Below are positions 7,950 through 17,101 of a DNA stretch of 64,000 nt, piece after piece. Source of the stretch: a virus; the IMG/VR virus record IMGVR_UViG_3300042549_009448, positions 62,001-126,000 of that record, one strand, 5' to 3'. Made by a program: the position numbers and the translations under genes. The notes below the pieces were generated by a model. That model saw only the letters and a list, made by a program, of their open reading frames with translations. It did not search any database and had not been told where the DNA came from. Every line of letters begins with the position of its first letter. Position 1 is the stretch's first letter.

Positions 7950-10055
7950 GTGAAAACCGTATTATTTACATATTATTCAAATCCTGTACAGGATATTTTT
8001 CTAGAGAATGTCGAGTCTATCCTTAGGAACAGTCAGACAGATTACGATGAACTTGTGATTTGTTCTCAAATTGAAGTGCCTTTGAAGCTTGTAATTTTTT
8101 TATCTAAAAAATGTAAAGTAACTAGAGTTTTTCCAAACTACATGTCTCAACAAATAAAAAAGGAAAACTCACAATCCAATCAGTACAAAATCGACCCTTT
8201 CATATTTAGTGCGCTTTCCTACATGGACGCGATCGTTACTGTGTTCGATCCTCACCTATTCATACTTAAATCAATTCCAGCATATTCTGACCGAAATATT
8301 TTTTATCGAACGCACAACGGCTTAATATGCCCTCATCTTTTCACAATCGTTAATACTGAGGCTACTTCCAAACTGATATCTGCTGCTATTACTGGACCAG
8401 ATCTAGTTAGCGATATTGGAATTAAAAAGTTCACTTACACTCTAACAAATGGAGTACGGTTCAGTTCAGATTCAATCTATGACAAGTTTGTAGTCTTCGA
8501 TAACCCGGATCAGTCAGATCCATTACTTGTAGATCGGCTGCTTGCCTTAAATTTTAGAGAAACTTCAACCTCTCAAGACATTCACAAGCAGATGTTTGCG
8601 GTCCGAAAGACTGGGCTTCCTAAAGTATCCACCCTAACTAAGATAAAAACAAAAGCGACCGATACTATATTTGCAGCATTCAGGCAAGATATAAAATCAG
8701 ATTCACCAGATTTAACCGAACTTAATCCAACCATTCTATTTAAGTATTTTCCAAACGGCGAAATCCAATCTACTAAGGCTCGCATTTTAGAAATAATTGA
8801 AAACTGTAGCTGTCATGAATATTGGATAGTTGGAAACATGAAGTCAAGTGATCCTCTATTTGTGGAATTTTCTAATCAAATTTCATCAATTGACTCGGAT
8901 AAGATGATACGATCGTTAGATGAATTGGAAACTTCTGGAAAGACTTGGGACATTGTCTACGATTTATCTAGTTCGACCGGGCCCTTGACCAAAGGATTTG
9001 ATACGGAAATTCGACACAGCTACCTTAATTCAATATCATCATTTAATAAAACGACAAAACCTCAATCAAATTCAGTCGACCTAACTGAAGCACCTGCGGT
9101 AGAAACCAAAACTTCTAATTTTCAATTTTTATCAAAAATTAAAAAATCAGAAGAACGAAAATCATTATCTCAACTACTGATTAGTTATTACTCTGATTTT
9201 ACATCGAGTGGATATTACCGAGCGTTTGCAATGCAGCTCATTAAGAAATGTGACGAGTTTAAGATTAGTTTTGATATTTCTGAGCTCTCTCCTCGAGGCG
9301 GATATGCAGCAAACTGTCTCATGAAACCTGAATTCATTTTGGCTAAAATGATGACTCATAAAAGAGGCGTTATATGGATGGATTGCGATACTGATTTTAG
9401 GGAGCCGTTCAGCGAATTCAATAATCTTTTTCAAGATATTGGATTAGCTACTCACAGCGGAGATATGAATGGAATACAGGCATCTCCGGTTTTTTTAAAT
9501 TACACAGAGGATGCTTTTAAAATCGTAAGAGAGTGGATCGTACACTGCAATTCCGCGTTTGAGAAAGGAATTCCTGAACTAGATCATGATGCTCTGAAAC
9601 ACTATGTTCTTGAGAAATTAAATGGACAATATAGTGTATTCTTACTTTCTGATAATTGGCTGGATTTTGTAAATGGCAAATACATAAATAACGGTAATAG
9701 TGAAATTCCAGGAAAGGACAAAATCCACCAAGCAGTTCAGAGCCTAACTCATCAGGCTAGATGGAATCTATCAAAATCTGTCAAAACTGTTGTGATCAAA
9801 ATATCTGAGTCTGAACCTGATCCAATTAAGTTAGCCTATTCTGCTTTACTTAATTTTTCAAATCATAGTCGACTAAAGATATACTTGCCAATCCAACAGT
9901 TAACTCAATCAAGTGACGAAATTACTCGTTTAAAAATTGAGTCAGGTGGCGCGATTTATTATGGCCAAGCCTCTTTATCTGAAAATGAGGTTTTAATAAA
10001 CATTGACGCCAATTCAAATTTACAAAAAAATTGGGATAAACTATATGCACATTAA
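7950..10055 (+). CDS. Large two-domain glycosyltransferase-like protein
   Basis: 701 residues, GTG start. The N-terminal region (about 1-220) begins MKTVLFTYYSNPVQDIFLEN and looks like a GT-A-type fold. The C-terminal region (about 400-700) has a DxD-type metal/sugar-nucleotide motif in GVIWMDCDTDF and later ATHSGDMNG and LDHDALKHYVL, as in nucleotide-diphospho-sugar transferases that recognise small glycans. A Ser/Thr-rich linker joins them. The substrate is unknown. It heads the plus-strand glycan operon, and the next gene starts inside its last codons. Confidence 0.6.
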   Translation: MKTVLFTYYSNPVQDIFLENVESILRNSQTDYDELVICSQIEVPLKLVIFLSKKCKVTRVFPNYMSQQIKKENSQSNQYKIDPFIFSALSYMDAIVTVFDPHLFILKSIPAYSDRNIFYRTHNGLICPHLFTIVNTEATSKLISAAITGPDLVSDIGIKKFTYTLTNGVRFSSDSIYDKFVVFDNPDQSDPLLVDRLLALNFRETSTSQDIHKQMFAVRKTGLPKVSTLTKIKTKATDTIFAAFRQDIKSDSPDLTELNPTILFKYFPNGEIQSTKARILEIIENCSCHEYWIVGNMKSSDPLFVEFSNQISSIDSDKMIRSLDELETSGKTWDIVYDLSSSTGPLTKGFDTEIRHSYLNSISSFNKTTKPQSNSVDLTEAPAVETKTSNFQFLSKIKKSEERKSLSQLLISYYSDFTSSGYYRAFAMQLIKKCDEFKISFDISELSPRGGYAANCLMKPEFILAKMMTHKRGVIWMDCDTDFREPFSEFNNLFQDIGLATHSGDMNGIQASPVFLNYTEDAFKIVREWIVHCNSAFEKGIPELDHDALKHYVLEKLNGQYSVFLLSDNWLDFVNGKYINNGNSEIPGKDKIHQAVQSLTHQARWNLSKSVKTVVIKISESEPDPIKLAYSALLNFSNHSRLKIYLPIQQLTQSSDEITRLKIESGGAIYYGQASLSENEVLINIDANSNLQKNWDKLYAH

Positions 10056-10899
10056 AGGAATCGGACTTCCATTTCCAGCCGAATACTCATCATGTTCAAA
10101 TTTATCAACCGCTAAGTTTGAGTGGACAACCTCAGACTCAAATACTGTAGTCTATATAGACGATTCAATTGAACAAGGGCTCCTTACTCCATCTGCCGTT
10201 GGAAAATACGGATGGCTATGTGAATCTAGGCAAATTTGTGATTCAATCCATTCAAAAATATTAAATGATTTGCCAAAATACAAAAAGAGCTTTCACAAAA
10301 TATTTACATGCGATGAATCCCTTTTAGGTGATCCATTTTTTGTTTACTGCCCACCTGGTTCCAATTTACCGTGGACAAAGCCGGAAGAGATGAAGCTTTA
10401 CGAAAAGACTAAGGTCTGTTCAATGATATGTTCGCCAAAGGCTAGAACCCAAGGCCACATGATTAGGTTACAGGTCGCAGCTCAACTACAGAATCACCTA
10501 GATCTTTTTGGAGGAGCCCACGGCTCTCAAAGAATAGGTGAAGGTTCTGGGCCAACTGGCGACTGGTGGAGATCGAAATTGCCAGCCTTGAAAGAATATA
10601 AATTTTCAGTAGTTTTTGAAAATGCGGTTTACGATAAGTATTACACTGAAAAAATAACAGACTGTTTTGCTACTGGAACGGTTCCAATTTATTGGGGAAC
10701 TAGGAAAGTTAGTGAAGATTTTAATCCAGAAGGAATAATCTTTTGGGATGAATTTAAGGGAGTCGACTCGTTAACCTCAGAATTATATGAATCTAAATTA
10801 CCTTACATACAAGAGAATCTAGCAATAGTAAAAAGCCTTGAATCAGCGGACGACTTTCTCTTTTCAAAAATACAGGCCTTAGGTAAAAATGATGATTAA
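10045..10899 (+). CDS. GT10-family fucosyltransferase-like enzyme
   Basis: 284 residues from ATG at 10045, overlapping the previous stop by 11 nt. The longer frame from 10003 is less likely. The C-terminal domain has the GT10 (alpha-1,3/4-fucosyltransferase) signature: YKFSVVFENAVYDKYYTEKI followed by CFATGTVPIYWGT. These are the GDP-fucose-binding and acceptor-site region of the family. Expected reaction: transfer of L-fucose from GDP-fucose to a glycan. Acceptor and linkage cannot be told from sequence. It sits with several glycosyltransferases and a second, unrelated fucosyltransferase (GT11). Confidence 0.85.
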   Translation: MHIKGIGLPFPAEYSSCSNLSTAKFEWTTSDSNTVVYIDDSIEQGLLTPSAVGKYGWLCESRQICDSIHSKILNDLPKYKKSFHKIFTCDESLLGDPFFVYCPPGSNLPWTKPEEMKLYEKTKVCSMICSPKARTQGHMIRLQVAAQLQNHLDLFGGAHGSQRIGEGSGPTGDWWRSKLPALKEYKFSVVFENAVYDKYYTEKITDCFATGTVPIYWGTRKVSEDFNPEGIIFWDEFKGVDSLTSELYESKLPYIQENLAIVKSLESADDFLFSKIQALGKNDD

Positions 10900-11554
10900 C
10901 TGTATTTTAACAATACCGTATTTTAAATCTATATCGAATCTTCGAAATCGTGAATTCCTAATATGTTTAGAACACAATATAAATAATCCAGCGATTGATG
11001 TAATAATTTTACTCTGTGAAACTCCTCCATCGAATATAGACATATTAAATGATCCAAAAATTGTGATAAAAATATTAAAGGCCCGACCTACTTATCATGA
11101 AGCTTTTACAATATCCCAACGTTATAGAAAAAGAAAGATTAAAAGGGCTTCTAACTGCTTAATAATCGTCGCAAACGGTGACATCATCTTCGATGAAGCT
11201 GTTATCTCTAAGGCCTTTTCTAGGATTGGAAAGAATATTGCAATTGCTTTATCTAGATGGAATTTAACTCTTACTTCAGATCTTACGATTGACGCAGAAT
11301 TGCATGACTGTTGGGATAGTCAAGACTCCTGGTTTTTTCTTAATCAAATAAAGCGCGGAAACTTTAAGTTTAAGATTGGGATTCCTGGCTGTGATAATCG
11401 ACTTGCTCATGAGTTATCCGTTAGCAAATACCGTGTCATAAATCCAGCAAAGAGCCTCATTACCAAACATTTACACCTGACTGATTTTAGAACATATTCG
11501 AATTCAACTGTTCGAATTGAACCTCCATATAAATTTATTAGCCCAACTGAATAA
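10889..11554 (+). CDS. Glycosyltransferase-like protein
   Basis: 221 residues, overlapping the previous gene by 11 nt. It shows a GT-A-like layout with IVANGDIIFDEAVI in the position of the DxD-containing strand, then ALSRWNL, DSQDSWFF and PGCDNRLAHEL. This pattern occurs in phage and bacterial proteins of unknown acceptor. The C-terminal KHLHLTDFRTY block resembles the same group. Likely part of a common glycan assembly path with its neighbours. Function beyond sugar transfer is not inferable. Confidence 0.6.
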   Translation: MMINCILTIPYFKSISNLRNREFLICLEHNINNPAIDVIILLCETPPSNIDILNDPKIVIKILKARPTYHEAFTISQRYRKRKIKRASNCLIIVANGDIIFDEAVISKAFSRIGKNIAIALSRWNLTLTSDLTIDAELHDCWDSQDSWFFLNQIKRGNFKFKIGIPGCDNRLAHELSVSKYRVINPAKSLITKHLHLTDFRTYSNSTVRIEPPYKFISPTE

Positions 11555-11555
11555 T

Positions 11556-12209
11556 ATGAAACTTGACTTACATAAAGTTACCGCGATCTGCATAGACGGC
11601 CGTCAAATGGAGCCGGCAATTATCGACAAATACCGAATCATCATAAACTACATGATGTCGACTATTGATTTTTACGAAATTAAGTTTTTCGGAACGGTCG
11701 ACCCGGAAATTCCAGGACTAAATTTCACTAAAATCGATCAAATGAGCATTGAAGGATACTCTAAATTTTGCATATTTGATTTAGTAAAATTTGTAGATTC
11801 TGAATACTGTCTCATTTTTCAGGACGATGGATTCGTTGTAAATCCTGAACTTTGGGATGATGATTTTTACAATTACGATTGGATAGGTTCTCCATGGCCA
11901 CTTTACATGGGTTGGCCAACGATTGGCCATCAAGTAGGAAACGGCGGATTTTCGTTAAGAAGCAAAAGACTATTGGAATTAACTTCAACTTTCACAGATT
12001 GGGCAGGTCAGAATGAAGACGCCTTCATCGTAAGTTCAAAAAAATCAGTGCTTGAATCAAACGGTCTTAAGATTGCACCAGTCGAAGTTGCAACTCGCTT
12101 CTCGGTTGAAAATGAAATGACTTCTGACCATGGACTCCACACCGTTTTTGGATTTCATGCAAAAAATAAAATGGACTTAGCCCTCGAAAAAATAAAACAA
12201 AAACTATGA
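11556..12209 (+). CDS. DUF5672-type glycosyltransferase-like protein
   Basis: 217 residues from ATG at 11556, 1 nt after the previous stop. This start is chosen over the earlier in-frame one at 11517. Features: LIFQDDGFVVNPELW (acidic metal-binding-like strand), YDWIGSPWP, then VGNGGFSLRSKRLLEL and NEDAFIV, with an FSVENE block near the end. This order is typical of DUF5672 proteins often found next to glycosyltransferases. It overlaps the next gene by 4 nt (ATGA), implying translational coupling. Confidence 0.7.
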   Translation: MKLDLHKVTAICIDGRQMEPAIIDKYRIIINYMMSTIDFYEIKFFGTVDPEIPGLNFTKIDQMSIEGYSKFCIFDLVKFVDSEYCLIFQDDGFVVNPELWDDDFYNYDWIGSPWPLYMGWPTIGHQVGNGGFSLRSKRLLELTSTFTDWAGQNEDAFIVSSKKSVLESNGLKIAPVEVATRFSVENEMTSDHGLHTVFGFHAKNKMDLALEKIKQKL

Positions 12210-12940
12210 TAAAGACTTTAGCTTACTATCCAATTCATTATGGAGCAGAATATTTGGATGCTTCAATAAAATCAATTAACGATCACGTTGATAAAATTGT
12301 AATTCTATACACTCCCAAGCCCAGTTATGGCTATGGAACCCAATTGGTTTGCCCAGAGACCGAGTCAGAAATTCGTGAAATTGCACAAGCTGCCTCAACT
12401 AAAGTCCATTGGATCAACACTGATGGCTTAGGTAATGAAGGTCAACATCGAGGTTTGGCTTGGAACTTTGCTCCAGGGTATGATGTTATGCTAGCGGTCG
12501 ATGCTGATGAAGTTTGGGAACCTTCCTCTTTGGAACAATGCATCAAGGAAACGTATGAAGGTACGTCTTGGAGGCGAAACGTAAACGGTTTTGTCAACTT
12601 TTGGAAATCTTTTGATTGGGCATGTTATGATGGGTTTCAACCAGCTAGACTATTTAACATAAATAAAAATAATCAAATTGAAGAATCTATTAATGGAACA
12701 ATCTATCATTTCGGATATGCTCAATCTAAAAAAATAATGGATTACAAATTTGAAATTCACGGGCATAAAAACGAAATAAAACCAGGCTGGTTAGATAATA
12801 CTTATTACGCTTGGCAACCTGGAGATAAAGATATACATCCAACGTGTACAGTATGGGGAGAAGCCGTTGCTTTCGATAAAAATACCCTGCCTGATGTTTT
12901 GAAAGCCCATCCAAATTTTAATAAAGAAATAATATCATAA
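12206..12940 (+). CDS. GT2-like glycosyltransferase
   Basis: 244 residues. The N-terminus MIKTLAYYPIHYGAEYLDASIKS and the motif MLAVDADEVWEP (DxD with flanking acidic residues) identify a GT-A glycosyltransferase of the type acting on nucleotide sugars. A Trp/aromatic-rich second half may bind acceptor. Starts within the previous stop (4-nt overlap). Confidence 0.7.
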   Translation: MIKTLAYYPIHYGAEYLDASIKSINDHVDKIVILYTPKPSYGYGTQLVCPETESEIREIAQAASTKVHWINTDGLGNEGQHRGLAWNFAPGYDVMLAVDADEVWEPSSLEQCIKETYEGTSWRRNVNGFVNFWKSFDWACYDGFQPARLFNINKNNQIEESINGTIYHFGYAQSKKIMDYKFEIHGHKNEIKPGWLDNTYYAWQPGDKDIHPTCTVWGEAVAFDKNTLPDVLKAHPNFNKEIIS

Positions 12941-12956
12941 AAAAATAATTTAACTT

Positions 12957-13604
12957 ATGAGAAGTATATTAGTTGGAATTCCAGTAATTTATTGTGAAGA
13001 TTGTGTTTACCGATGTATTAACGCAGTAGAACCACAAGCTGATGAAGTTTTTATTATTGATAATAATTCAACAATCGGTATTAAAGAAATAATTTCAGGT
13101 AAAAATGTTTTAACTAATTCTACTAATGTATTTGTTAATCCGGCATGGAATCAAATAATGGAAAAGTTTTTAACCTCAGCCCACGATTACTTAATCATAT
13201 TAAATTCAGATTTGGTTTTAAAGCCTGGAATTCTAAATAAAATTAGAGAAACTGATATTGATTATGAAAAAACCATTATGCTGCCAAATCCAGTTAATGA
13301 ATTTTCAGTTAATCCGCCTAATACCGTTGATGAAATTCCTGGAGGTTTTCCTGGAATTATGATCGTTTTATCAAAAGAAATGTGTAAAGCAGTTTATCCA
13401 ATTCCAACTGGCTTAAAATTATGGTTTGGAGATGACTGGATTTTTGGTAAACTTAAAAAATTAAATTACTCATTAAATATCTATTCAGAAATGGAGGTAA
13501 TTCATATTAATGGAGGTAGCCGTAGTATTTTTAATTTACCTAACTATACTGACATAATTGAGGAAGATAAAGTGATTTGGGAAACTGTAAAAAATCTAAT
13601 TTAA
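12957..13604 (+). CDS. GT2 glycosyltransferase
   Basis: 215 residues. GT2 hallmarks: MRSILVGIPVIYCEDCVYRCI, then VFIIDNNST, NPAWNQIMEKFL and LIILNSDLVLKPGIL (the NSD motif equals the DxD site), with GDDWIFG as the second acidic motif. First of three genes that are clearly more A+T-rich than their neighbours, suggesting separate acquisition. Confidence 0.75.
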   Translation: MRSILVGIPVIYCEDCVYRCINAVEPQADEVFIIDNNSTIGIKEIISGKNVLTNSTNVFVNPAWNQIMEKFLTSAHDYLIILNSDLVLKPGILNKIRETDIDYEKTIMLPNPVNEFSVNPPNTVDEIPGGFPGIMIVLSKEMCKAVYPIPTGLKLWFGDDWIFGKLKKLNYSLNIYSEMEVIHINGGSRSIFNLPNYTDIIEEDKVIWETVKNLI

Positions 13605-13606
13605 TT

Positions 13607-14380
13607 ATGATTTCTTGTAATATATACGTTGATAATCAGGAAATAATTAATTATCCGATTTATGAAATTATACAAAAACTAGACTTTATAGACTATATTT
13701 TTATATATTGTGGCGATCAAATTAGTCATGATATTATACAACAGTTAGTAAAGGATCCACGTATTACAATTGAAATCATTAATTTTAAAATTAGACAACC
13801 TGATGATATTGCAATCGCTCAAAATATGTGTATTGAATTAACTAAGAAAAAGGTAAATACTGGCTATATTTTAATATTACAAGCGGATACTCAAATAACC
13901 CCAGCCGGTAAACAGTATATATTGGAGTGGATTGCTAATCCAACTGGTCCAGCAATTTCATTTATTACACAGCACGTTAAATTATATATTGAGACATACA
14001 CTACTAATTGGGGCGCTGATTTAATTGAGATAAATGCAATAAATCGGTATATTGGTGATGGAGCGTATTTGTCACCAAACCCTGATACCTATGGGGAATC
14101 TGCTGGATTTATAGATATTGGATACATGTCATCTGATATTTGGTATAAGAAAATAAAACAGCATAGACTAACTTGGAATAGTGAGGCCGGCTTAGCTCAA
14201 CAGACTCTGTATGAAACTGATAAAGACCGATTTATTTTAGAAATGGGCAAATACCTAACTGAATCACATAATGACGTTAGAACCTTTATTGATATTAATA
14301 ATCCAGTATGGTTAGATGCTCTTACTTCTATGAATTTACTCGATGATTATTTATATACTAAAAAACTATTAGAATTATGA
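13607..14380 (+). CDS. Glycosyltransferase-like protein (A+T-rich block)
   Basis: 257 residues from ATG at 13607, just after the previous stop. The frame is open from 13577 but that start would overlap. Contains YILILQADTQITPAGKQYI at the GT-A DxD position. The second half carries WNSEAGLAQQTLY and an acidic, aromatic tail. A+T-rich like its two neighbours. Overlaps the next gene by 4 nt. Sugar and acceptor unknown. Confidence 0.55.
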   Translation: MISCNIYVDNQEIINYPIYEIIQKLDFIDYIFIYCGDQISHDIIQQLVKDPRITIEIINFKIRQPDDIAIAQNMCIELTKKKVNTGYILILQADTQITPAGKQYILEWIANPTGPAISFITQHVKLYIETYTTNWGADLIEINAINRYIGDGAYLSPNPDTYGESAGFIDIGYMSSDIWYKKIKQHRLTWNSEAGLAQQTLYETDKDRFILEMGKYLTESHNDVRTFIDINNPVWLDALTSMNLLDDYLYTKKLLEL

Positions 14381-15078
14381 GTGTAACTATCGCATACGGC
14401 GGTAACTTTGGAAATAATTTATTTCAATATTCAATTGCTAGATTATACGCGGAGGCTCACAATCGTGCTCTTATAACTCCATGGATTCATCAATCTATTG
14501 TCGGTATAATTGATCCATTACCTGGTGCAATATTTAGTGAACCTGATTTAACAATTGATGAACCTACTATAGATAATTTATTTCATTTACCAATTGATGC
14601 AAATGTATGTTTTAGTGGATACTTTCAACAATCTAATCGATATTTACCAAATAGATCAATTATTAGATCGTGGTTAAAAACTCAATATCTTACACGCGAG
14701 ACCAATGATATTGTTGCTCATGTACGAGCCGGCGATTATGGTAGAGCACATAGAATACACCCAGATTGGTATAAAAAAATTTTAGATAGTGAATCTTATG
14801 AAAACCTACACTTAGTTATGAATCCGATTGACCACGAATATATTACTGCACTTAAAGACTATAATCCAATAGTCCATAGCGGTTCAGTTAAGGACGACTT
14901 TGAATTAATAGCATCACACAAAAAAATTATTTGTAGTAATAGCACTTTTTGTTGGTGGGCTGCATTTATTGGTAATCCAGAAAAAGTATTTACATTTAAG
15001 CCGTGGTTACCAATTCCTGAGGTTAATCTAACCGATTTGCCAAATTCTGTTACACTAGACGGATATTTTTTAGAATAA
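14377..15078 (+). CDS. GT11-family alpha-1,2-fucosyltransferase-like enzyme
   Basis: 233 residues. GT11 motifs in order: YGGNFGNNLFQYSIARLYA at the N-terminus (G-x-x-G-N-x-L-F-Q-Y), IVAHVRAGDYGR (the HxRxGDY GDP-fucose-binding motif), and CSNSTFCWWAAFIG. These are diagnostic of inverting alpha-1,2-fucosyltransferases, which are not homologous in family to the GT10 enzyme 4 kb upstream. Last gene of the A+T-rich block. A 50-nt A-rich gap follows. Confidence 0.9.
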   Translation: MSVTIAYGGNFGNNLFQYSIARLYAEAHNRALITPWIHQSIVGIIDPLPGAIFSEPDLTIDEPTIDNLFHLPIDANVCFSGYFQQSNRYLPNRSIIRSWLKTQYLTRETNDIVAHVRAGDYGRAHRIHPDWYKKILDSESYENLHLVMNPIDHEYITALKDYNPIVHSGSVKDDFELIASHKKIICSNSTFCWWAAFIGNPEKVFTFKPWLPIPEVNLTDLPNSVTLDGYFLE

Positions 15079-15128
15079 ATAAAAATACTGATGAAAATAA
15101 AATTTTCAAGAAAAAAATCTATAAACAA

Positions 15129-15713
15129 ATGAACCAAATGAAATTTATGAGGTTTGATGTAATCAACTTCTTAATCGAAAAGTTTAACTATAAAACCTAT
15201 TTAGAAATAGGCTTGCAATATGGTGTTGCTTGGGAAAAAATAAATTGTCAACACAAGGTCGGAGTTGAACCAATCCACCAGCATGAAGATCCTAGAATCA
15301 AAAAACTGTACAGTGACGAATTTTTTAATCATAACTCAGAAAAATTCGACATAATTTTTATTGACGGTGATCATAACTACGAACAAGTAATAACGGACAT
15401 TAGAAATGCTAAATCCTGTTTGAACCCAGGCGGTTCAATTGTTCTTCACGATTGTCGACCGCTTGACGAAAATCATGGAACAAATCCATTTTTAAATGGA
15501 ACGGTTTGGAAAGCAGTTTGCGAAATTAGATCTGAGTCAGGTTGGAGCATTTGTACACTAGACGATGATCACGGAGTTGGCGTACTCAGAGAAGGAGATA
15601 TGACCCCGATCCAAGTCGGTCCAGAAATATCATATTCTGTCTTTGATAGCCTCAAGTTAGAAATTTTAAATCTTAAAAGTGAAGATGAATTTAAAAATAA
15701 TTATAATAACTAA
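15129..15713 (+). CDS. Class I SAM-dependent methyltransferase
   Basis: 194 residues, with in-frame ATGs at codons 1, 5 and 7. Rossmann motif I appears as TYLEIGLQYGVA, the acidic strand 2 as VGVEP, and the post-I motif as FDIIFIDGDHNYEQV, followed by LNPGGSIVLHDC. This resembles Methyltransf_24-type enzymes that often modify sugars or small molecules in glycan clusters. Substrate unknown. Ends directly at the next gene. Confidence 0.8.
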   Translation: MNQMKFMRFDVINFLIEKFNYKTYLEIGLQYGVAWEKINCQHKVGVEPIHQHEDPRIKKLYSDEFFNHNSEKFDIIFIDGDHNYEQVITDIRNAKSCLNPGGSIVLHDCRPLDENHGTNPFLNGTVWKAVCEIRSESGWSICTLDDDHGVGVLREGDMTPIQVGPEISYSVFDSLKLEILNLKSEDEFKNNYNN

Positions 15714-16241
15714 ATGAAAACTTTATTGGAAATATATGATCCAACTACTAGTGACAAAGGAACCAATCACAGCTATATTGAGCACGTATATGAGGACCTT
15801 TTTAAAAAATACAGAGAGACTGCTAACTCTATTCTAGAAATCGGCACCTATGAGGGAGGCTCGTTATTCATGTGGAAAGAATATTTCACAAATGCCAAAA
15901 TATATGGACTCGAAACGTTCAAGAGAGTAGACATTGAAGATGATAGAATAACGCAAATCATTGCCGATGCTTATTCTCAAATCACAGCCGACCTATTTCA
16001 TGACAATTTCGATATAATAATAGACGATGGTCCTCATTGCGGCCACAGTCAACAATGTTGCATTGAACTGTATTTACCGAAGGTCAAACCTGGAGGAATA
16101 CTTGTGATTGAAGACATTTCTAGTACAGAAGTATTAAATGGATTAATATCAACAATCCCAGCTGGCTTAGAATTTGAAGTGTTTGATTTGAGACATCTTA
16201 AGGGCAGATGGGATGATTTAGTTTTAGTCATTAAAAAATAA
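15714..16241 (+). CDS. Class I SAM-dependent methyltransferase (CmcI/sugar-type)
   Basis: 175 residues, beginning immediately after the previous stop. The N-terminus has TSDKGTNHSYIEHVYEDLF, then SILEIGTYEGGSLFMWKEYF (motif I), IYGLETF, FDIIIDDGPHCGHSQQ and VKPGGILVIEDI. This block order is typical of glycan-cluster methyltransferases related to the CmcI group. Probably methylates a sugar residue made or transferred by the neighbouring enzymes. This is inference from context. Confidence 0.8.
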   Translation: MKTLLEIYDPTTSDKGTNHSYIEHVYEDLFKKYRETANSILEIGTYEGGSLFMWKEYFTNAKIYGLETFKRVDIEDDRITQIIADAYSQITADLFHDNFDIIIDDGPHCGHSQQCCIELYLPKVKPGGILVIEDISSTEVLNGLISTIPAGLEFEVFDLRHLKGRWDDLVLVIKK

Positions 16242-16249
16242 TTACGTAA

Positions 16250-17101
16250 ATGAAACTTGCAGTAGGTTACGTAGTCTTTGATGGGCTTGAAACCCTAGAA
16301 GCCTCAATTAGATCAATTAGAGAATGTGTCGATATCGTGATTGTCTCTTACCAGACAGTATCATGGGGAAATACTCAGTGTTCACCATTGCTGGTACCCA
16401 CACTAGAGAGTCTCAAGGAGAATGGCCTAATTGATGTAATAATGGAATTCACAAAATTTGCCCCGTCATCCCTAACTAAACCGGACGATGTGATCCGAGC
16501 TAAAAAATACGAATGTGATAAGAGGCAGAGTTGTTTAGATAAAGCTCTTGAACTTGGAGCAACTCATTATACCTCAATGGATGCGGATGAGTTCTATATT
16601 AAGGAACAGTTTGAAGAGGCCAAGCGCCAAATCATACAAGATAAGTTACAGGCAACTGCAGTTCGCTACATAAATTACTTGACTCCAACTCTACATCAAG
16701 GTTACTCCAGATTCAAGGTGCCGTTCATTTATGAGATTGGTCCAACGAGTCGCCATCATTCGGTGCAGTTCATGTTCTCTGATGTCGATCCAACTCGTGG
16801 AATCACAGACGATTCTTACACACGATCCAGAGTTTTTGAACGTGATCTAATAACGATGCACCACATGGAAATGGTTAGGGAAGACCTGCTCGGCAAGTAC
16901 CAAGCCTCAAGTCGATATTTTAGAAAAAGGGAAGACTTGCCGACTCTTGCTGAGGATATTACTCATGCAAAGAAAACAGGCGAGCTCAGATTTAGAGCAA
17001 TTCATTTTGGAGATTCACTAAGCGGTTTAAATAAGGAGTTGGTATTAACTGAATGCGAAGATCTTTTCGACTTACATTCCTACCGTAACGGTACCCGATA
17101 A
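16250..17101 (+). CDS. Glycosyltransferase-like protein, end of glycan island
   Basis: 283 residues. MKLAVGYVVFDGLETLEASI and THYTSMDADEFYIKEQF (DAD motif) place it with GT2/DUF-type glycosyltransferases. The central part is rich in Arg and aromatic residues. The last 30 nt overlap, tail to tail, the 3' end of the minus-strand spike gene, so there is no room for a terminator between them. Confidence 0.65.
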   Translation: MKLAVGYVVFDGLETLEASIRSIRECVDIVIVSYQTVSWGNTQCSPLLVPTLESLKENGLIDVIMEFTKFAPSSLTKPDDVIRAKKYECDKRQSCLDKALELGATHYTSMDADEFYIKEQFEEAKRQIIQDKLQATAVRYINYLTPTLHQGYSRFKVPFIYEIGPTSRHHSVQFMFSDVDPTRGITDDSYTRSRVFERDLITMHHMEMVREDLLGKYQASSRYFRKREDLPTLAEDITHAKKTGELRFRAIHFGDSLSGLNKELVLTECEDLFDLHSYRNGTR

